The notes under the pieces: model-generated
Told to the model about the DNA's origin: nothing
Seen by the model: only the letters and a program-made list of their open reading frames with translations
The model's database searches: none
Source of the DNA: Planctomycetota bacterium
GTDB lineage: Bacteria > Planctomycetota > UBA8108 > JACQVS01
Direction: 5' to 3'
DNA length: 64,000 nucleotides
NCBI GenBank assembly: GCA_028280485.1
Contig: JANQLS010000085.1
Coordinates: forward strand, 294,800-358,799
Made by a program: the position numbers and the translations under genes
Part shown: positions 32,095 to 41,353 of the stretch, one piece after another
How the letters are laid out: every line of letters begins with the position of its first letter
How positions within the stretch are numbered: the first letter of the stretch is position 1

Positions 32095-35061
32095 ATGGAT
32101 TCCCAAATTAATAAAGAGATTTCAGTATCAGTGAGTTCTAGTGAGTTGAAGAGCTGCTCATCGACTGAGCGAGCTTTGGAAGCTGCTGGTATGTACACCC
32201 TCTCTTGGAGTCCGGATCAAGACCTATTTAAATGCTGTAAGAGAACATCCTACGTTTTAGATCTCGCCTTCGTTGATGCGAGTTGTGGGGTCGTTGATTT
32301 TTTAGATTGTATTGACCCTGAGGATCGTTATTCCGTTCAAAGCGCCTTCTTGAACTGCCAGGAAAGTGGTTCTATCTCAGAAACAAAATTTCGCTTAGTG
32401 GATTTTAATTCCGAAGAACCCCTAGCTTATTCGCTCAAACTCTGGCGGGTCGATTTAGAATCGGATTCAAGGAAGTTTACTATTGAAGGTTATTTTCAAG
32501 CTTACGAGGAAGTCGATGCCTATAAAGATCAAATCGAAAATCAAGTAAGCCTTATCGATACGATGTTAGATCGATCGATTACCCCTTCTTGGATTGCTTC
32601 TGCCGATGGAGTGATGCTCAAAGAAAATAAAGCTTACCGCGAATTTTCAAGCTTTGGTCTGGAGAGTGGTACGGGGAAGTTTGCCGGAGAATACTCACTA
32701 TTTAACGACAAGAGCCTTCAAACTGAACAGTTTCAAAAACTACTAAATCGTTGTTTCGATGACCATCAAGTGGTGAGTTGGGCGCTTAGTGATCAATACC
32801 CCAATGCTGAAAATAATTTAGATTACACCATCACCTTGGATCCCATCGTCAGCGAGACTAAAGAGCTTCAATTTGTTCTCATTCGATACCAAAGTGATCT
32901 TGAGGCTAAGTTAAACGAAAAAACTGACCATATGAAACTTCTGTTGGATATGGTCAAGGCTCAGGTTTGGTATTTAGATACTAAAGGGCGAGTGGTCGAC
33001 TATAACGGATTGGCGGCAAAGGAAACTGGACTACAGCACCGTCAAATCATCGGGGGGACGATTATGAGTCTCGCCAGTAATTGGGACGATCCTCCCCGTC
33101 GCTACTTAGAAACATTGAATGTCATCAAAACGGGTGTTCCCCAATTAGGGTCGATTCAAAGTTACACTTCGAATGAAAATCGCCATTGGGCGAGTGTGGA
33201 TAAAGTCCCTCTGAAGAACGAACTCGGTGAGGTCTATGGCCTTCTGATGTTTGTTTACGACATCACTCAGTTAAAGAGCAAAGAAAAAGCATTAAAAGAG
33301 AGTGAAGATCGTTATCGTGCGTTCATCACGACTAGCAAAGATGCGATTTTTAGAATCGATATCCAGCCTGGAATCTCTGAAAAACTGAATCCTGAAGAGC
33401 AACTGGAACAGCTTCTCAAGCAGGGCACCATGATGGAGTTTAATGAAGCCTTCTTGAGAATTCATGAATATGCCAATAAGAATAGCCTCTACCGAAAGAA
33501 TTTAGGAAGTATCGATCAAACGGGTTTCTGGAGTGAGCTTCTTCACAAGTTTCTTCAACAGGGCTTCTTGATTGAGAATTATGAATGGAAGAAAGGTCAA
33601 GGTAGTAGGGAACTCTGGACCTCAACTTCGATCATCGGAACGGTCGAACGGGGAAATTTAATTCGCATTTGGGGAACTCAACGAGATATCACGGAGCGTC
33701 GGCGACATCTCATGCAGCTTGAATATCAAGCCGACCACGATCACCTCACCGGTTTACCCAATCGGAATTATTTCTGGAAGAAAATTGGAAATGTCCTTCA
33801 GTCCTCTCGAGCTGAGGGAGCCGGAGCCGGTTTGCTTCTTTTAGACATCGATCGCTTTAAGGAAGTGAATGATTCATTGGGTCACTTCTGTGGTGACACC
33901 TTGTTGATGAAGCTCGGAGAACGCTTGGATCGACTCCCCAAGTATCAGCATTCTTTCGTCGCCAGGCTTGGAGGAGACGAGTTTGCGATTCTCTTAGAGC
34001 GCTTAGAAAGTATGGAACAAGCCAAGCGTTTTGCTCAAAAGCTCTTGGAAGTGATTCGAAAGCCCGTTGAACTTGCAGGCTTAAATGTCGAAGTCGGTGG
34101 AAGTATCGGGATCTCTCTCTTTCCTTGGCACGGAGAAGATGGGGCCAAGCTTTTACGGTGCGCGGATGTGGCGATGTACCAAGCAAAAGGTCAATCCACG
34201 GGTTATGCCGTCTATAATGAAGATCTGGATGAGTACTCGCCTGAGCGACTCAGTATCATTTCAGACTTGGGTCAGGCTTTAAGAAATAACGAACTCTCCC
34301 TTCACTTCCAACCGAAGATCGATCTCAAAAGACCCCTCGAAGAAATTGGCTTCGAAGCCTTAATTCGATGGAACCATCCCACCTTGGGCCCCATTCCGCC
34401 GGGTAGATTTATTCCCTATATCGAACTGAGTGATATGATCCGCCCCTTGACTCTCTGGGTCTTGGAATCCGCGATGTGTCAGTGGAAAGCTTGGAAAGAT
34501 CAGGGGATTATATCTAAGGTCTCTGTGAATTTATCCACTCGAAATTTAATCGATGACAGTATCGTTCGTGATGTCTCCACCCTGATGCAGAGATACGGAG
34601 TGTTGCCCTGGTGCTTAGAGTTGGAAATCACTGAAAGTGCGATTATGACAGATTATAATCGTGCTTTGAAAGTGTTAGAGAAACTTCATGAACTCAAAGT
34701 CAGACTTTCCATCGATGACTTCGGAACGGGATACTCCTCATTAGCCTACTTGAAGCGACTTCCCGTTCATTCATTAAAGATTGATTTATCTTTTGTTCAA
34801 AGCATGCTCCAGAGTGAGCCGGATGAAATCATTGTCAACTCTACCATCACGATGGCTCATAATTTGGGTCTTGAGGTGGTTGCAGAAGGGGTTGAAGACC
34901 ACCAGACATTAGAGATGCTTCAAGACATGGGCTGTGATCAAGTGCAGGGCTATTACTTCAGTCGCCCTGAAAATGCTGAAACGATGACGACTTGGATCGA
35001 AGAGAATTTTAAAGCCAAAGGTCTTAAGAAACTCTTTATGAATTCGGAAAATACCAAATAA
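32095..35061 (+). CDS. PAS-GGDEF-EAL cyclic-di-GMP signalling protein
   Basis: A 988-residue soluble protein without clear membrane segments. At least two PAS-type sensor domains lie before the output modules (about 275-395, 'HMKLLLDMVKAQVWYLDTKGRVVDYN', and 400-540); the first 270 residues look like more degenerate PAS units. GGDEF spans about 545-705 with an intact G626-G-D-E-F630. The inhibitory RxxD site that should precede it by five residues is absent (YQHS). EAL spans about 720-975 with intact E754-A-L and the metal and catalytic motifs 'VNLSTRNL', 'LEITESAIM', 'IDDFGTGYSSL' and 'VVAEGVED'. Both synthesis and hydrolysis of c-di-GMP look possible. It is monocistronic, so target processes are unknown. 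Confidence 0.92.
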   Translation: MDSQINKEISVSVSSSELKSCSSTERALEAAGMYTLSWSPDQDLFKCCKRTSYVLDLAFVDASCGVVDFLDCIDPEDRYSVQSAFLNCQESGSISETKFRLVDFNSEEPLAYSLKLWRVDLESDSRKFTIEGYFQAYEEVDAYKDQIENQVSLIDTMLDRSITPSWIASADGVMLKENKAYREFSSFGLESGTGKFAGEYSLFNDKSLQTEQFQKLLNRCFDDHQVVSWALSDQYPNAENNLDYTITLDPIVSETKELQFVLIRYQSDLEAKLNEKTDHMKLLLDMVKAQVWYLDTKGRVVDYNGLAAKETGLQHRQIIGGTIMSLASNWDDPPRRYLETLNVIKTGVPQLGSIQSYTSNENRHWASVDKVPLKNELGEVYGLLMFVYDITQLKSKEKALKESEDRYRAFITTSKDAIFRIDIQPGISEKLNPEEQLEQLLKQGTMMEFNEAFLRIHEYANKNSLYRKNLGSIDQTGFWSELLHKFLQQGFLIENYEWKKGQGSRELWTSTSIIGTVERGNLIRIWGTQRDITERRRHLMQLEYQADHDHLTGLPNRNYFWKKIGNVLQSSRAEGAGAGLLLLDIDRFKEVNDSLGHFCGDTLLMKLGERLDRLPKYQHSFVARLGGDEFAILLERLESMEQAKRFAQKLLEVIRKPVELAGLNVEVGGSIGISLFPWHGEDGAKLLRCADVAMYQAKGQSTGYAVYNEDLDEYSPERLSIISDLGQALRNNELSLHFQPKIDLKRPLEEIGFEALIRWNHPTLGPIPPGRFIPYIELSDMIRPLTLWVLESAMCQWKAWKDQGIISKVSVNLSTRNLIDDSIVRDVSTLMQRYGVLPWCLELEITESAIMTDYNRALKVLEKLHELKVRLSIDDFGTGYSSLAYLKRLPVHSLKIDLSFVQSMLQSEPDEIIVNSTITMAHNLGLEVVAEGVEDHQTLEMLQDMGCDQVQGYYFSRPENAETMTTWIEENFKAKGLKKLFMNSENTK

Positions 35062-35256
35062 CCAATACCTTCAGTGGTTTAAATCTCCGTTTTCTTTTTG
35101 GAGGATGAGGAATTCCCATTTATCGTTAACGAAGTCAGGTAAATCTTCCTTTCAACGCTTGCCCAAGATCCCCACTTTTCTAAATTCTTAGATTTCTCGC
35201 TCTAAGTATTTCATCGGTTAAAAGTCATCCTGCTTCAGTCTCAAGGAGTATCGCTG

Positions 35257-36249
35257 GTGTCTAAGAAGGCTCTCATCCTTACTGTTAGTTCCTCGATAGT
35301 AATTATTATCTTTGGTCTCACTCTGACTGTGATCTCGCGGCCGAAGCCTCCCAAAAAATTTGTTCCTCCTAACGAAAAAGTAAGAACCAAGGCCATCGGT
35401 TCACTCAAGGGGATCTCGAAAGAACTCGCCTTAGCCTTAGATCCTAAAATGCACTTTGAGCCTATGGGTAAACCAGGTCTGAGTGATTGGCTGGCCAATC
35501 ACACCGAAGAGGGACAAACATACGACGACTTCAGGCGATCTCGAGCTAACTTGCCCCGCGGAAAAAGAAAAATTATCTACTTGCAGCCTTTAGGTGACTT
35601 CACTCTTAAGAAGAGCCCGCCCTTAGAGAAGTTAAAAGAGTACACCTCTATTTTCTTTGAGCTTCCCGTTAAGGTGCTACCGAAGATCTCTTGGGAAGAA
35701 AAGGGATTTAAAACTCGCATCAATTCGTCGACTCAACGCCGGCAGATTTTATCCACCGATATCCTTAGCTTTCTCAAGAAGAGATTGCCGTCCGATGCTT
35801 ACTGTATGTTGGCGATCACGATGGAAGATCTCTACCCCAAAGAAAGTTGGAATTTTGTATTCGGTCAAGCATCGCTTAAGGGAAGAGTAGGGGTTTATAG
35901 CTTTTGTCGTTACAGCCCCGATTTTGAAGGGAAGGAATGGACTTCTAACAGTGAGCGAATTCTACTAAAACGCAGCTTGAAAGTATTAACCCATGAGATT
36001 GGGCACATGTTTAATGTACGCCACTGTATTTATTATAAGTGTGTCATGAATGGGTCGAATCACTTGAAAGAAGCCGATTCACGCCCCATTTTTCTTTGCC
36101 CAGTCGATTTAAGAAAGCTTCATAAAAGCATCGGTTTCGACATCAAAGATCGTTATGTCAAAATGAAAACGTTCTTAGATCGGGAAAACCTAAAGTCCGA
36201 CGCTCAATATCTTCAAGAGCGAATTAGAAGAGTGAAGAGAGCAAAATAG
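35257..36249 (+). CDS. Membrane-anchored archaemetzincin-like metalloprotease
   Basis: A 330-residue protein starting at GTG 35257 with AAGGAG (35243-35248) at 8-nt spacing. Residues 4-25 are one hydrophobic helix, so the catalytic part probably faces the periplasm or outside. The zinc motif H246-E-I-G-H250-x5-H256-C257 and the second-site pattern C257-x4-C262-V-M264 with 'NGSNHLKEADSRP' are those of archaemetzincin. The last pair, normally CPxC, reads C281-P-V-D284, so one structural-zinc Cys is replaced by Asp. Typical archaemetzincins are about 180 residues and lack an anchor; here about 200 extra residues precede the motif. Aminopeptidase-type proteolysis is expected from the family, substrate unknown. 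Confidence 0.85.
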   Translation: MSKKALILTVSSSIVIIIFGLTLTVISRPKPPKKFVPPNEKVRTKAIGSLKGISKELALALDPKMHFEPMGKPGLSDWLANHTEEGQTYDDFRRSRANLPRGKRKIIYLQPLGDFTLKKSPPLEKLKEYTSIFFELPVKVLPKISWEEKGFKTRINSSTQRRQILSTDILSFLKKRLPSDAYCMLAITMEDLYPKESWNFVFGQASLKGRVGVYSFCRYSPDFEGKEWTSNSERILLKRSLKVLTHEIGHMFNVRHCIYYKCVMNGSNHLKEADSRPIFLCPVDLRKLHKSIGFDIKDRYVKMKTFLDRENLKSDAQYLQERIRRVKRAK

Positions 36250-36275
36250 GGAACTCCAGTTTTTGAAATACCACA

Positions 36276-36351
36276 TTAACTAGCCCGAAGCGCTAGCGAG
36301 GGGTTAGCTCACTTAAAAATGGACCCCTCGCTAGCGCTTCGGGTTAGTTAA
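36276..36351. repeat. Palindromic intergenic element, family A
   Basis: Arms at 36276-36303 and 36324-36351, 20 nt apart, with a single mismatch (GGGTTAG instead of GGGCTAG in the second arm). It lies between the convergent archaemetzincin and epimerase genes. Confidence 0.9.
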
Positions 36352-36390
36352 GGCGTAGATGTTCATAGATACTCAAGGAAAGTGTTATCC

Positions 36391-37404
36391 TCAACGGCAC
36401 TGAATTCCAAATCCCGCTTCAGAGGAAAGTTTCAACTTACCGAATTCATTTTCAGTTCCAGTGTAAGGATCGTTTGAGATTAAGATAGAACCATCTAAAT
36501 CTAAACAATCCACTAGGGGGCCCAGGTGAGAAGCTGCCGAGATGCCCACTGAAGATTCAATCATGCAACCGATCATAATTTTGAAACCGTGTACTCTGGC
36601 GATGTGGACCATCTGCTGAGCGGGATAGATGCCTCCACATTTGACGAGCTTAATGTTGATGCCATGAAACTTTCCCACGAGTTTAGGAATATCCTCAGGG
36701 GTGACGGAATTCTCATCCGCATAAACCGGAAGGGCTGATTTATGGTAGATTTCTTCCATTTCCTCTAAGCGCTCAGGAAGCATCGGTTGCTCGATATATT
36801 CCACTCCCAGAGCTTTTAACTCTTTAGACATCTCCAGTGTTGTTTCAATGTCCCAAGCGCAGTTCGCATCGATTCGAAGGATGGCTTGGGTTTCTTCGCG
36901 GATCGCCTTCATGATTGCAAGATCATCTTCCGTTCCCAATTTCACTTTTAGAATTGGAAAGTGAGCGGCCTTTTTAGCCTTCTCTCGCATGTGATCGATT
37001 GAACTGATGCCAATGGTGAAAGATGACAAGGGAGTGTTATCAGGATTGAGCCCCCAAAGGCGGTACCAGGGTTGGCCGAATTTTTTTCCAATCCAATCGT
37101 AAAGCGCCGTATCTATGGCGCAAAGAGCGGCGTGGTCTCCTTCCACCACTTCGGGTAATCCAGCTAATAAAGATTGAAAATGAAATGGATCTGCATCGTG
37201 AAGATAAGCTTCTGCTTTTCGAATGGAAGCCTCGACGGAATCGCCCGAATGACCGTAGAAGGGACTTGGACTCGCTTCACCGTAGCCAGTGATGCCATCC
37301 TTTTCGAGCTTGACGATTACGGTGTCAACCTCATCTTGGGAGGCCCTTGAGATGGTGAACGTTTCAGTTAGCTGAAGTATCGGGCGAAGGACTTCTAGTT
37401 TCAT
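36391..37404 (-). CDS. Enolase-superfamily dipeptide epimerase / N-acyl-D-Glu racemase (DgcA-like)
   Basis: A 337-residue cytoplasmic enzyme of the mandelate racemase/muconate cycloisomerase group. The capping domain is N-terminal ('GYGEASPSPFYGHSGDS'). Barrel motifs are complete: K153-V-K155 acid/base lysines, metal ligands D179 ('RIDANCAW'), E205 ('EQP') and D230 ('YADENS'), and the opposite lysine in 'IKLVKCGG' (252-258). It is the second gene of a tight pair: the DUF1611 gene ends 8 nt upstream. That pairing is the arrangement of DgcN-DgcA, in which DgcN acetylates D-glutamate and DgcA racemises the product. An L-Ala-D/L-Glu epimerase of peptidoglycan recycling is the main alternative. 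Confidence 0.85.
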   Translation of the reverse strand: MKLEVLRPILQLTETFTISRASQDEVDTVIVKLEKDGITGYGEASPSPFYGHSGDSVEASIRKAEAYLHDADPFHFQSLLAGLPEVVEGDHAALCAIDTALYDWIGKKFGQPWYRLWGLNPDNTPLSSFTIGISSIDHMREKAKKAAHFPILKVKLGTEDDLAIMKAIREETQAILRIDANCAWDIETTLEMSKELKALGVEYIEQPMLPERLEEMEEIYHKSALPVYADENSVTPEDIPKLVGKFHGINIKLVKCGGIYPAQQMVHIARVHGFKIMIGCMIESSVGISAASHLGPLVDCLDLDGSILISNDPYTGTENEFGKLKLSSEAGFGIQCR

Positions 37405-37412
37405 GAATTCTT

Positions 37413-38450
37413 CTAGCCTTGAGCTTTAGCTTGGATGATGGCTTCCACTATGTTTTGAACTCCGTAACGATAGGGATCGTTAACGGGTCTTTGTAATCGA
37501 TCTTCAGTGGTTTTAATTTCACGTTCTGCTTCTTCGGCGGTCATCTGACTGGTGTTGGCACAGATGCCTACGACTTTAGAGGGACAGATGTAGCTCGCTG
37601 AAGTCTCGTAGAGCTGAATCAACTCCTCCAGAGGTGGGATGGGAAAGTCAGGGCAATGTCGTAGAAACTTTCGATTAGCATCGTAGCAAAAGACCATAGC
37701 TTGAGGAGCACAACCGTGAAGTAAACCTAAGGTGACACCTGAATAAAGAGGGTGAATGAGAGATCCTTGCCCTTCTACTAACAGGAATTCAGCATCTTGA
37801 TCTTCAAGGATGAGTCGCTCGGTGGCACCCGCGACGAAGTCGCTGATGACTCGATCGATGGGCAGGCCTTTACCACACACGACAATTCCAGTTTGACCCG
37901 TAGCGATAAACCTTGAAACTTTTCCTGCGTTTTGAAGGCCGGCATCGAGCTCTAAGGCAGCTGACATCTTCCCGACATTGCAATCTTCGCCCACCGTGTG
38001 AACGCGGAAGCAGGGGGTGTCTTTAGCAATGTTTTCTGAAACGGTTAAGTCATCGGGAGGGCAACGAACATCGTGAATCTCGGCTCCGGACTGTTGGGCC
38101 AACTCAGAAAGCTCTGGATCATCATTGAAGAAAACATGGAGACCATTAAGAACTGTCATGCCTCGCCGGATGGCTTCAGTGAGAACGGGCCTCCAACTTT
38201 CTGGTAATTTACCTCCGGCCGGTGCGATTCCGATGACAAAGGTATCACCTTCAACTCCATCTAAATTGGCGTAGATGGGGATGTCGCCTCCTAAGCCGTT
38301 TAAAACATCGCCACATGTCTTTTGACCATCGGCAATCGTTGAATCGATGAGAGCAACCACTTCATCGGTACGGTACCGCAAGACGGCACACGCTAATTTC
38401 CCATCGCTCGGGTTGGTCATGCCTTCAGTTAGGATTACAAGTTTAGCCAT
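37413..38450 (-). CDS. DUF1611 (DgcN-like) P-loop protein
   Basis: A 345-residue protein when started at the ATG at 38450 ('MAKLVILTEGMTNPSDGK'). A longer in-frame start at 38654 would add 68 residues of non-family sequence overlapping the promoter region. The N-terminal half is Rossmann-like; the C-terminal half has a P-loop-type G-x4-GK ('VGEDCNVGKMS') and 'EGQGSLIHPLYSGVTLGLLHG' in two adjoining motifs. DUF1611 proteins include DgcN, a D-glutamate N-acetyltransferase acting with the neighbouring epimerase-family racemase. Here the pair is 8 nt apart, on the minus strand, divergent from the Nudix-MBL gene. Use of D-amino acids from cell-wall debris would suit this organism. Activity is inferred from pairing. 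Confidence 0.83.
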   Translation of the reverse strand: MAKLVILTEGMTNPSDGKLACAVLRYRTDEVVALIDSTIADGQKTCGDVLNGLGGDIPIYANLDGVEGDTFVIGIAPAGGKLPESWRPVLTEAIRRGMTVLNGLHVFFNDDPELSELAQQSGAEIHDVRCPPDDLTVSENIAKDTPCFRVHTVGEDCNVGKMSAALELDAGLQNAGKVSRFIATGQTGIVVCGKGLPIDRVISDFVAGATERLILEDQDAEFLLVEGQGSLIHPLYSGVTLGLLHGCAPQAMVFCYDANRKFLRHCPDFPIPPLEELIQLYETSASYICPSKVVGICANTSQMTAEEAEREIKTTEDRLQRPVNDPYRYGVQNIVEAIIQAKAQG

Positions 38451-38686
38451 AAGTCTCTTTATGAATTTCTGTGTAAGTTCGGTTGAGTTGGAGTCGGCTT
38501 GTTTCGAAAAATTGAAGTATCGTACTTCTCTATAACTTACTTTTCTTACTTCTATTCTGTAAATGCCTTTAGAAATCAAAAGATTAATGCTGCGTAGGAT
38601 AGCATTTTCATTATGATTATTGAGCCACTTTTTTCCCAACTCTGAAGAAATCACTCTTACTAAATTCCAGATCCAAAACGAGTATT

Positions 38687-40183
38687 ATGCCCCGAGATGC
38701 CGCCAGTGTAATCCTTTTCCGAACCCAAGCAGAAGAGCCCGAAATTTACCTGGTTCTTAGATCGGAGTCCTTAAGATTTTTTGGTGGCTACCATGCCTTT
38801 CCAGGGGGGCGAGTCGATGAACAAGATTCCTCCGCTGAACTCCAATTTGATTTTTGTGACTCGTTCGATTCTAAAGCCTTGAAACTCGCCGCTATTCGTG
38901 AAGTCTTCGAGGAGACGGGGGTGCTTTTAACTCAAGCTCCCCTCAAAAATTTCTCTGATCTTAATTTTTGGAGAAAATCTCTCCTCGATGAAGAACCCGA
39001 TTTTTCCCTTTGGAACTCTTGCTTAGAAAACGAGATTCAGGTTGATCCAGATCGATTGATTCCAATCACGCGATTGTTGACACCCAAGTTTTCTAAGATT
39101 CGTTTTGATACTCGATTTTATCTCTGTGAGATCTTTGATAGCGAGGAGCCTGAAATTTGGCCCGGCGAGCTGACAGCTGGAATATGGGAAAGTCCGAAAT
39201 CGGCTTTAGAGCGCTGGAATAAGGGAGAGTTACAGATTTCGGCGCCGACCTTAACGATTCTTAGAGAACTGAAAGATTATGATTTTTCCTCTGAGAATAA
39301 AAAACACCTAAGTTTACGCCTGGAGTTTGAAGGCTCGGGGGAAACGATCCCCTGGACGCCGGGGATTGAAGTTTTGCCGCTTTATACTCCACCTCTTCCT
39401 CCCGAGTCTCCAACGAATGCCTTTTTAGTTGGGACTGATAAGTTTTATCTCATCGATCCCGGTCCCAAAGGCGAGGCCGAACTCGATCATTTAGGTCGTG
39501 CGATTCAATCTCGAGTTGACAGAGGAGATAAGTTCGAAGCCATTATCCTCAGCCATCATCATGTCGATCACACTCAGGGATTGAAGCCGATTCAAGCTCA
39601 GTTTCGAGTACCGGTGTGGGCTCATCCCATCACTGAAGAATTGATGGATATCGCCGTCGATAGAATTTTAAAGGATGGAGATCTTATCGATTTAGGGGTG
39701 GCTCCTGATGGTTATCAACCCTGGCAGATGGAATGCTTGTTTACTCCGGGCCATGCTAAGGGGCACTTAGCCTTTTACGATTCCCATTATGAAACTTTGA
39801 TCGCGGGAGATTTGGTATCGACGATTCTCAGTATGTATGTAGGTTCACCGGGAGGGCACATGAAGACCTACTTAGACTCTTTAAAGCGAATCGAGAAGCT
39901 CTCCATCAAGGTCTTGTTTCCTTCTCACGGCCCAGCAACGCTCAAAGCGAAAGATCTCCTTACCAAAAATATAGCCCACCGAAAGAAGCGTACGGATCAA
40001 ATTCATTCATTACTTCCAAAAGAACCAACCTCGTTGAGTGAGATCGCGCATCAAGCTTATTCAGATATCCATCCGGATCTTGTCGAATGGTTTTTACGGG
40101 CTACTCGGGCGACTCTTGAGTATTTAGTCGAACAAGGAAAAGCCGTTGAGCACGAAGAGGATGTTTATTCGAAGAGGGCATGA
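38687..40183 (+). CDS. Nudix hydrolase - metallo-beta-lactamase fusion
   Basis: A 498-residue cytoplasmic protein with two enzyme domains. Residues 1-210 are a Nudix domain ('FPGGRVDEQ' followed after an insert by 'AIREVFEETGVLL', the REx2EExG core), as in RNA-processing or CoA-pyrophosphatase types. Residues 230-440 are a metallo-beta-lactamase fold with the zinc motif H-H-H-x-D-H ('ILSHHHVDHTQGL'), 'FTPGHAKGHLAFY', 'IAGDLV' and 'LFPSHGP'. A C-terminal winged-helix-like tail ('HRKKRTDQIHSLL') completes a LACTB2-like architecture. LACTB2-type proteins cleave RNA; the Nudix part may act on nucleotide substrates. It is divergent from the DUF1611 pair and closed by a family B repeat. Confidence 0.87.
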   Translation: MPRDAASVILFRTQAEEPEIYLVLRSESLRFFGGYHAFPGGRVDEQDSSAELQFDFCDSFDSKALKLAAIREVFEETGVLLTQAPLKNFSDLNFWRKSLLDEEPDFSLWNSCLENEIQVDPDRLIPITRLLTPKFSKIRFDTRFYLCEIFDSEEPEIWPGELTAGIWESPKSALERWNKGELQISAPTLTILRELKDYDFSSENKKHLSLRLEFEGSGETIPWTPGIEVLPLYTPPLPPESPTNAFLVGTDKFYLIDPGPKGEAELDHLGRAIQSRVDRGDKFEAIILSHHHVDHTQGLKPIQAQFRVPVWAHPITEELMDIAVDRILKDGDLIDLGVAPDGYQPWQMECLFTPGHAKGHLAFYDSHYETLIAGDLVSTILSMYVGSPGGHMKTYLDSLKRIEKLSIKVLFPSHGPATLKAKDLLTKNIAHRKKRTDQIHSLLPKEPTSLSEIAHQAYSDIHPDLVEWFLRATRATLEYLVEQGKAVEHEEDVYSKRA

Positions 40184-40214
40184 ACCAGATCACAAAACAC
40201 TTTAAATTTGTTCC

Positions 40215-40318
40215 TGTAGGGGCGTCCCTTGTGGGCGCCCGATTCCTCGACATGCGTGGTCAGTTTTAAATGATCACATGAACCAATGAATTGGGCAGGG
40301 ACGAGCCCTGCCCCTACA
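40215..40318. repeat. Palindromic element, family B (TGTAGGGGC...GCCCCTACA)
   Basis: The left arm TGTAGGGGCGTCCC and the right arm GCCCTGCCCCTACA form outer complementary ends about 104 nt apart. Each arm also contains its own GGGC/GCCC hairpin. It lies between the convergent Nudix-MBL and dehydrogenase genes. Related copies are at 44318 and 55459. Confidence 0.85.
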
Positions 40319-40329
40319 AGTCTGAATTT

Positions 40330-41277
40330 TTAAACTCCATGCGGTAGCTTATTCCTCCGCAAGCCAGCTGCCAAATTTGCTGCCGCCATCCGGCCCATCT
40401 TTTCGCGGGTTCGTTTCGTGGCGCTCCCCAGGTGGGGCAGGATAATTACGTTCTCTAAATCTAAAAGTGGATGGTCTCGCGGTAAAGGTTCCGGTTCAGT
40501 CACATCGAGGGCCGCTCGGGCGATCCATTCATTCTTTAAGGCTTCATGTAAAGCATTGTGATCGACAACGCCTCCCCTTGCGACGTTGATCAAAATGGAA
40601 TCTTTTCTCATCGACTGAAGTTCATCTCGCCCGATGATATTTCGTGTTTGAGTGTTTAAGGGGAGATTTAAGCTTACAAAATGAGATCTTTCCAAAAGTT
40701 CTTCTTTACTGACGTATTCGATATCTAAATCTTTTTCGGCGAGTTCATTCTTTTTTCTATTGTGATAGATCACTTCCATGTCGAATGCCAAGGCTCGTTT
40801 GGCGACTTCTGCCCCAATTCTTCCTAAGCCGATGATGCCTAGAGTACTGCCATGAACTTCAAAACCTAAGTGAAGGCTTGGGTCGTAATGAGTGAAGTCT
40901 TTACTTCGAGCAAAGCGATCACCGATGAGTAAGTTTCTTGCGGCTCCTAATAAGAGAGCCATCGTCATATCGGCTGTAGCGTGAGTGACCGCACCCGGAG
41001 TATTTCCGACGGCGATGTCTCGTCGGTGAGCCGCAGCGACATCGATATGATCAAATCCAACGCCAAAATTGCTCACGACTTTAAGATTCGGGAGGCGATC
41101 TAATAGTGCTGCGTCGATGGAAGGATGCCCGTAAGTGTAAATTCCTTCCACCATCTGGAGCCCTCCCGACGAGCCGGTTTCGAGAACATCCCATGGCCAA
41201 ATTTCGCAGATGGGATCGACTTGCTCTCGGAGAAAATCGGGTAGGGAAACGTCTAATAAAACGGGTGGGCCAGGCAT
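40330..41277 (-). CDS. D-isomer-specific 2-hydroxyacid dehydrogenase
   Basis: A 315-residue cytoplasmic NAD(P)H-dependent oxidoreductase. The Rossmann motif is 'LGIIGLGRIGAEVAKRA'. The catalytic Arg, Glu and His lie in 'NVARGGVVD', 'DVTEPEPLP' and 'ILPHLGSAT', the standard R-E-H set. The substrate domain begins with 'VLLDVSLPDFL' and has 'VSNFGVGFDHID' and 'VGNTPGAVTHATADM', which resemble glyoxylate/hydroxypyruvate reductases more than lactate or phosphoglycerate dehydrogenases. Likely reaction: reduction of glyoxylate or hydroxypyruvate. It is followed downstream (minus direction) by a family B repeat. Upstream is a small hypothetical gene on the same strand. Confidence 0.87.
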   Translation of the reverse strand: MPGPPVLLDVSLPDFLREQVDPICEIWPWDVLETGSSGGLQMVEGIYTYGHPSIDAALLDRLPNLKVVSNFGVGFDHIDVAAAHRRDIAVGNTPGAVTHATADMTMALLLGAARNLLIGDRFARSKDFTHYDPSLHLGFEVHGSTLGIIGLGRIGAEVAKRALAFDMEVIYHNRKKNELAEKDLDIEYVSKEELLERSHFVSLNLPLNTQTRNIIGRDELQSMRKDSILINVARGGVVDHNALHEALKNEWIARAALDVTEPEPLPRDHPLLDLENVIILPHLGSATKRTREKMGRMAAANLAAGLRRNKLPHGV

Positions 41278-41353
41278 ACTAATTTCCGAGTAAGAACTCT
41301 ATCGTTGAATGAGGTCGGTGATTTGAGGTTAGAAATGATTCAATAGAATGTAA

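Noticed and set aside
38451..38654. N-terminal extension of the DUF1611 gene
   Set aside because: The extra 68 residues have no family similarity, while the ATG at 38450 begins exactly at the family's conserved start.
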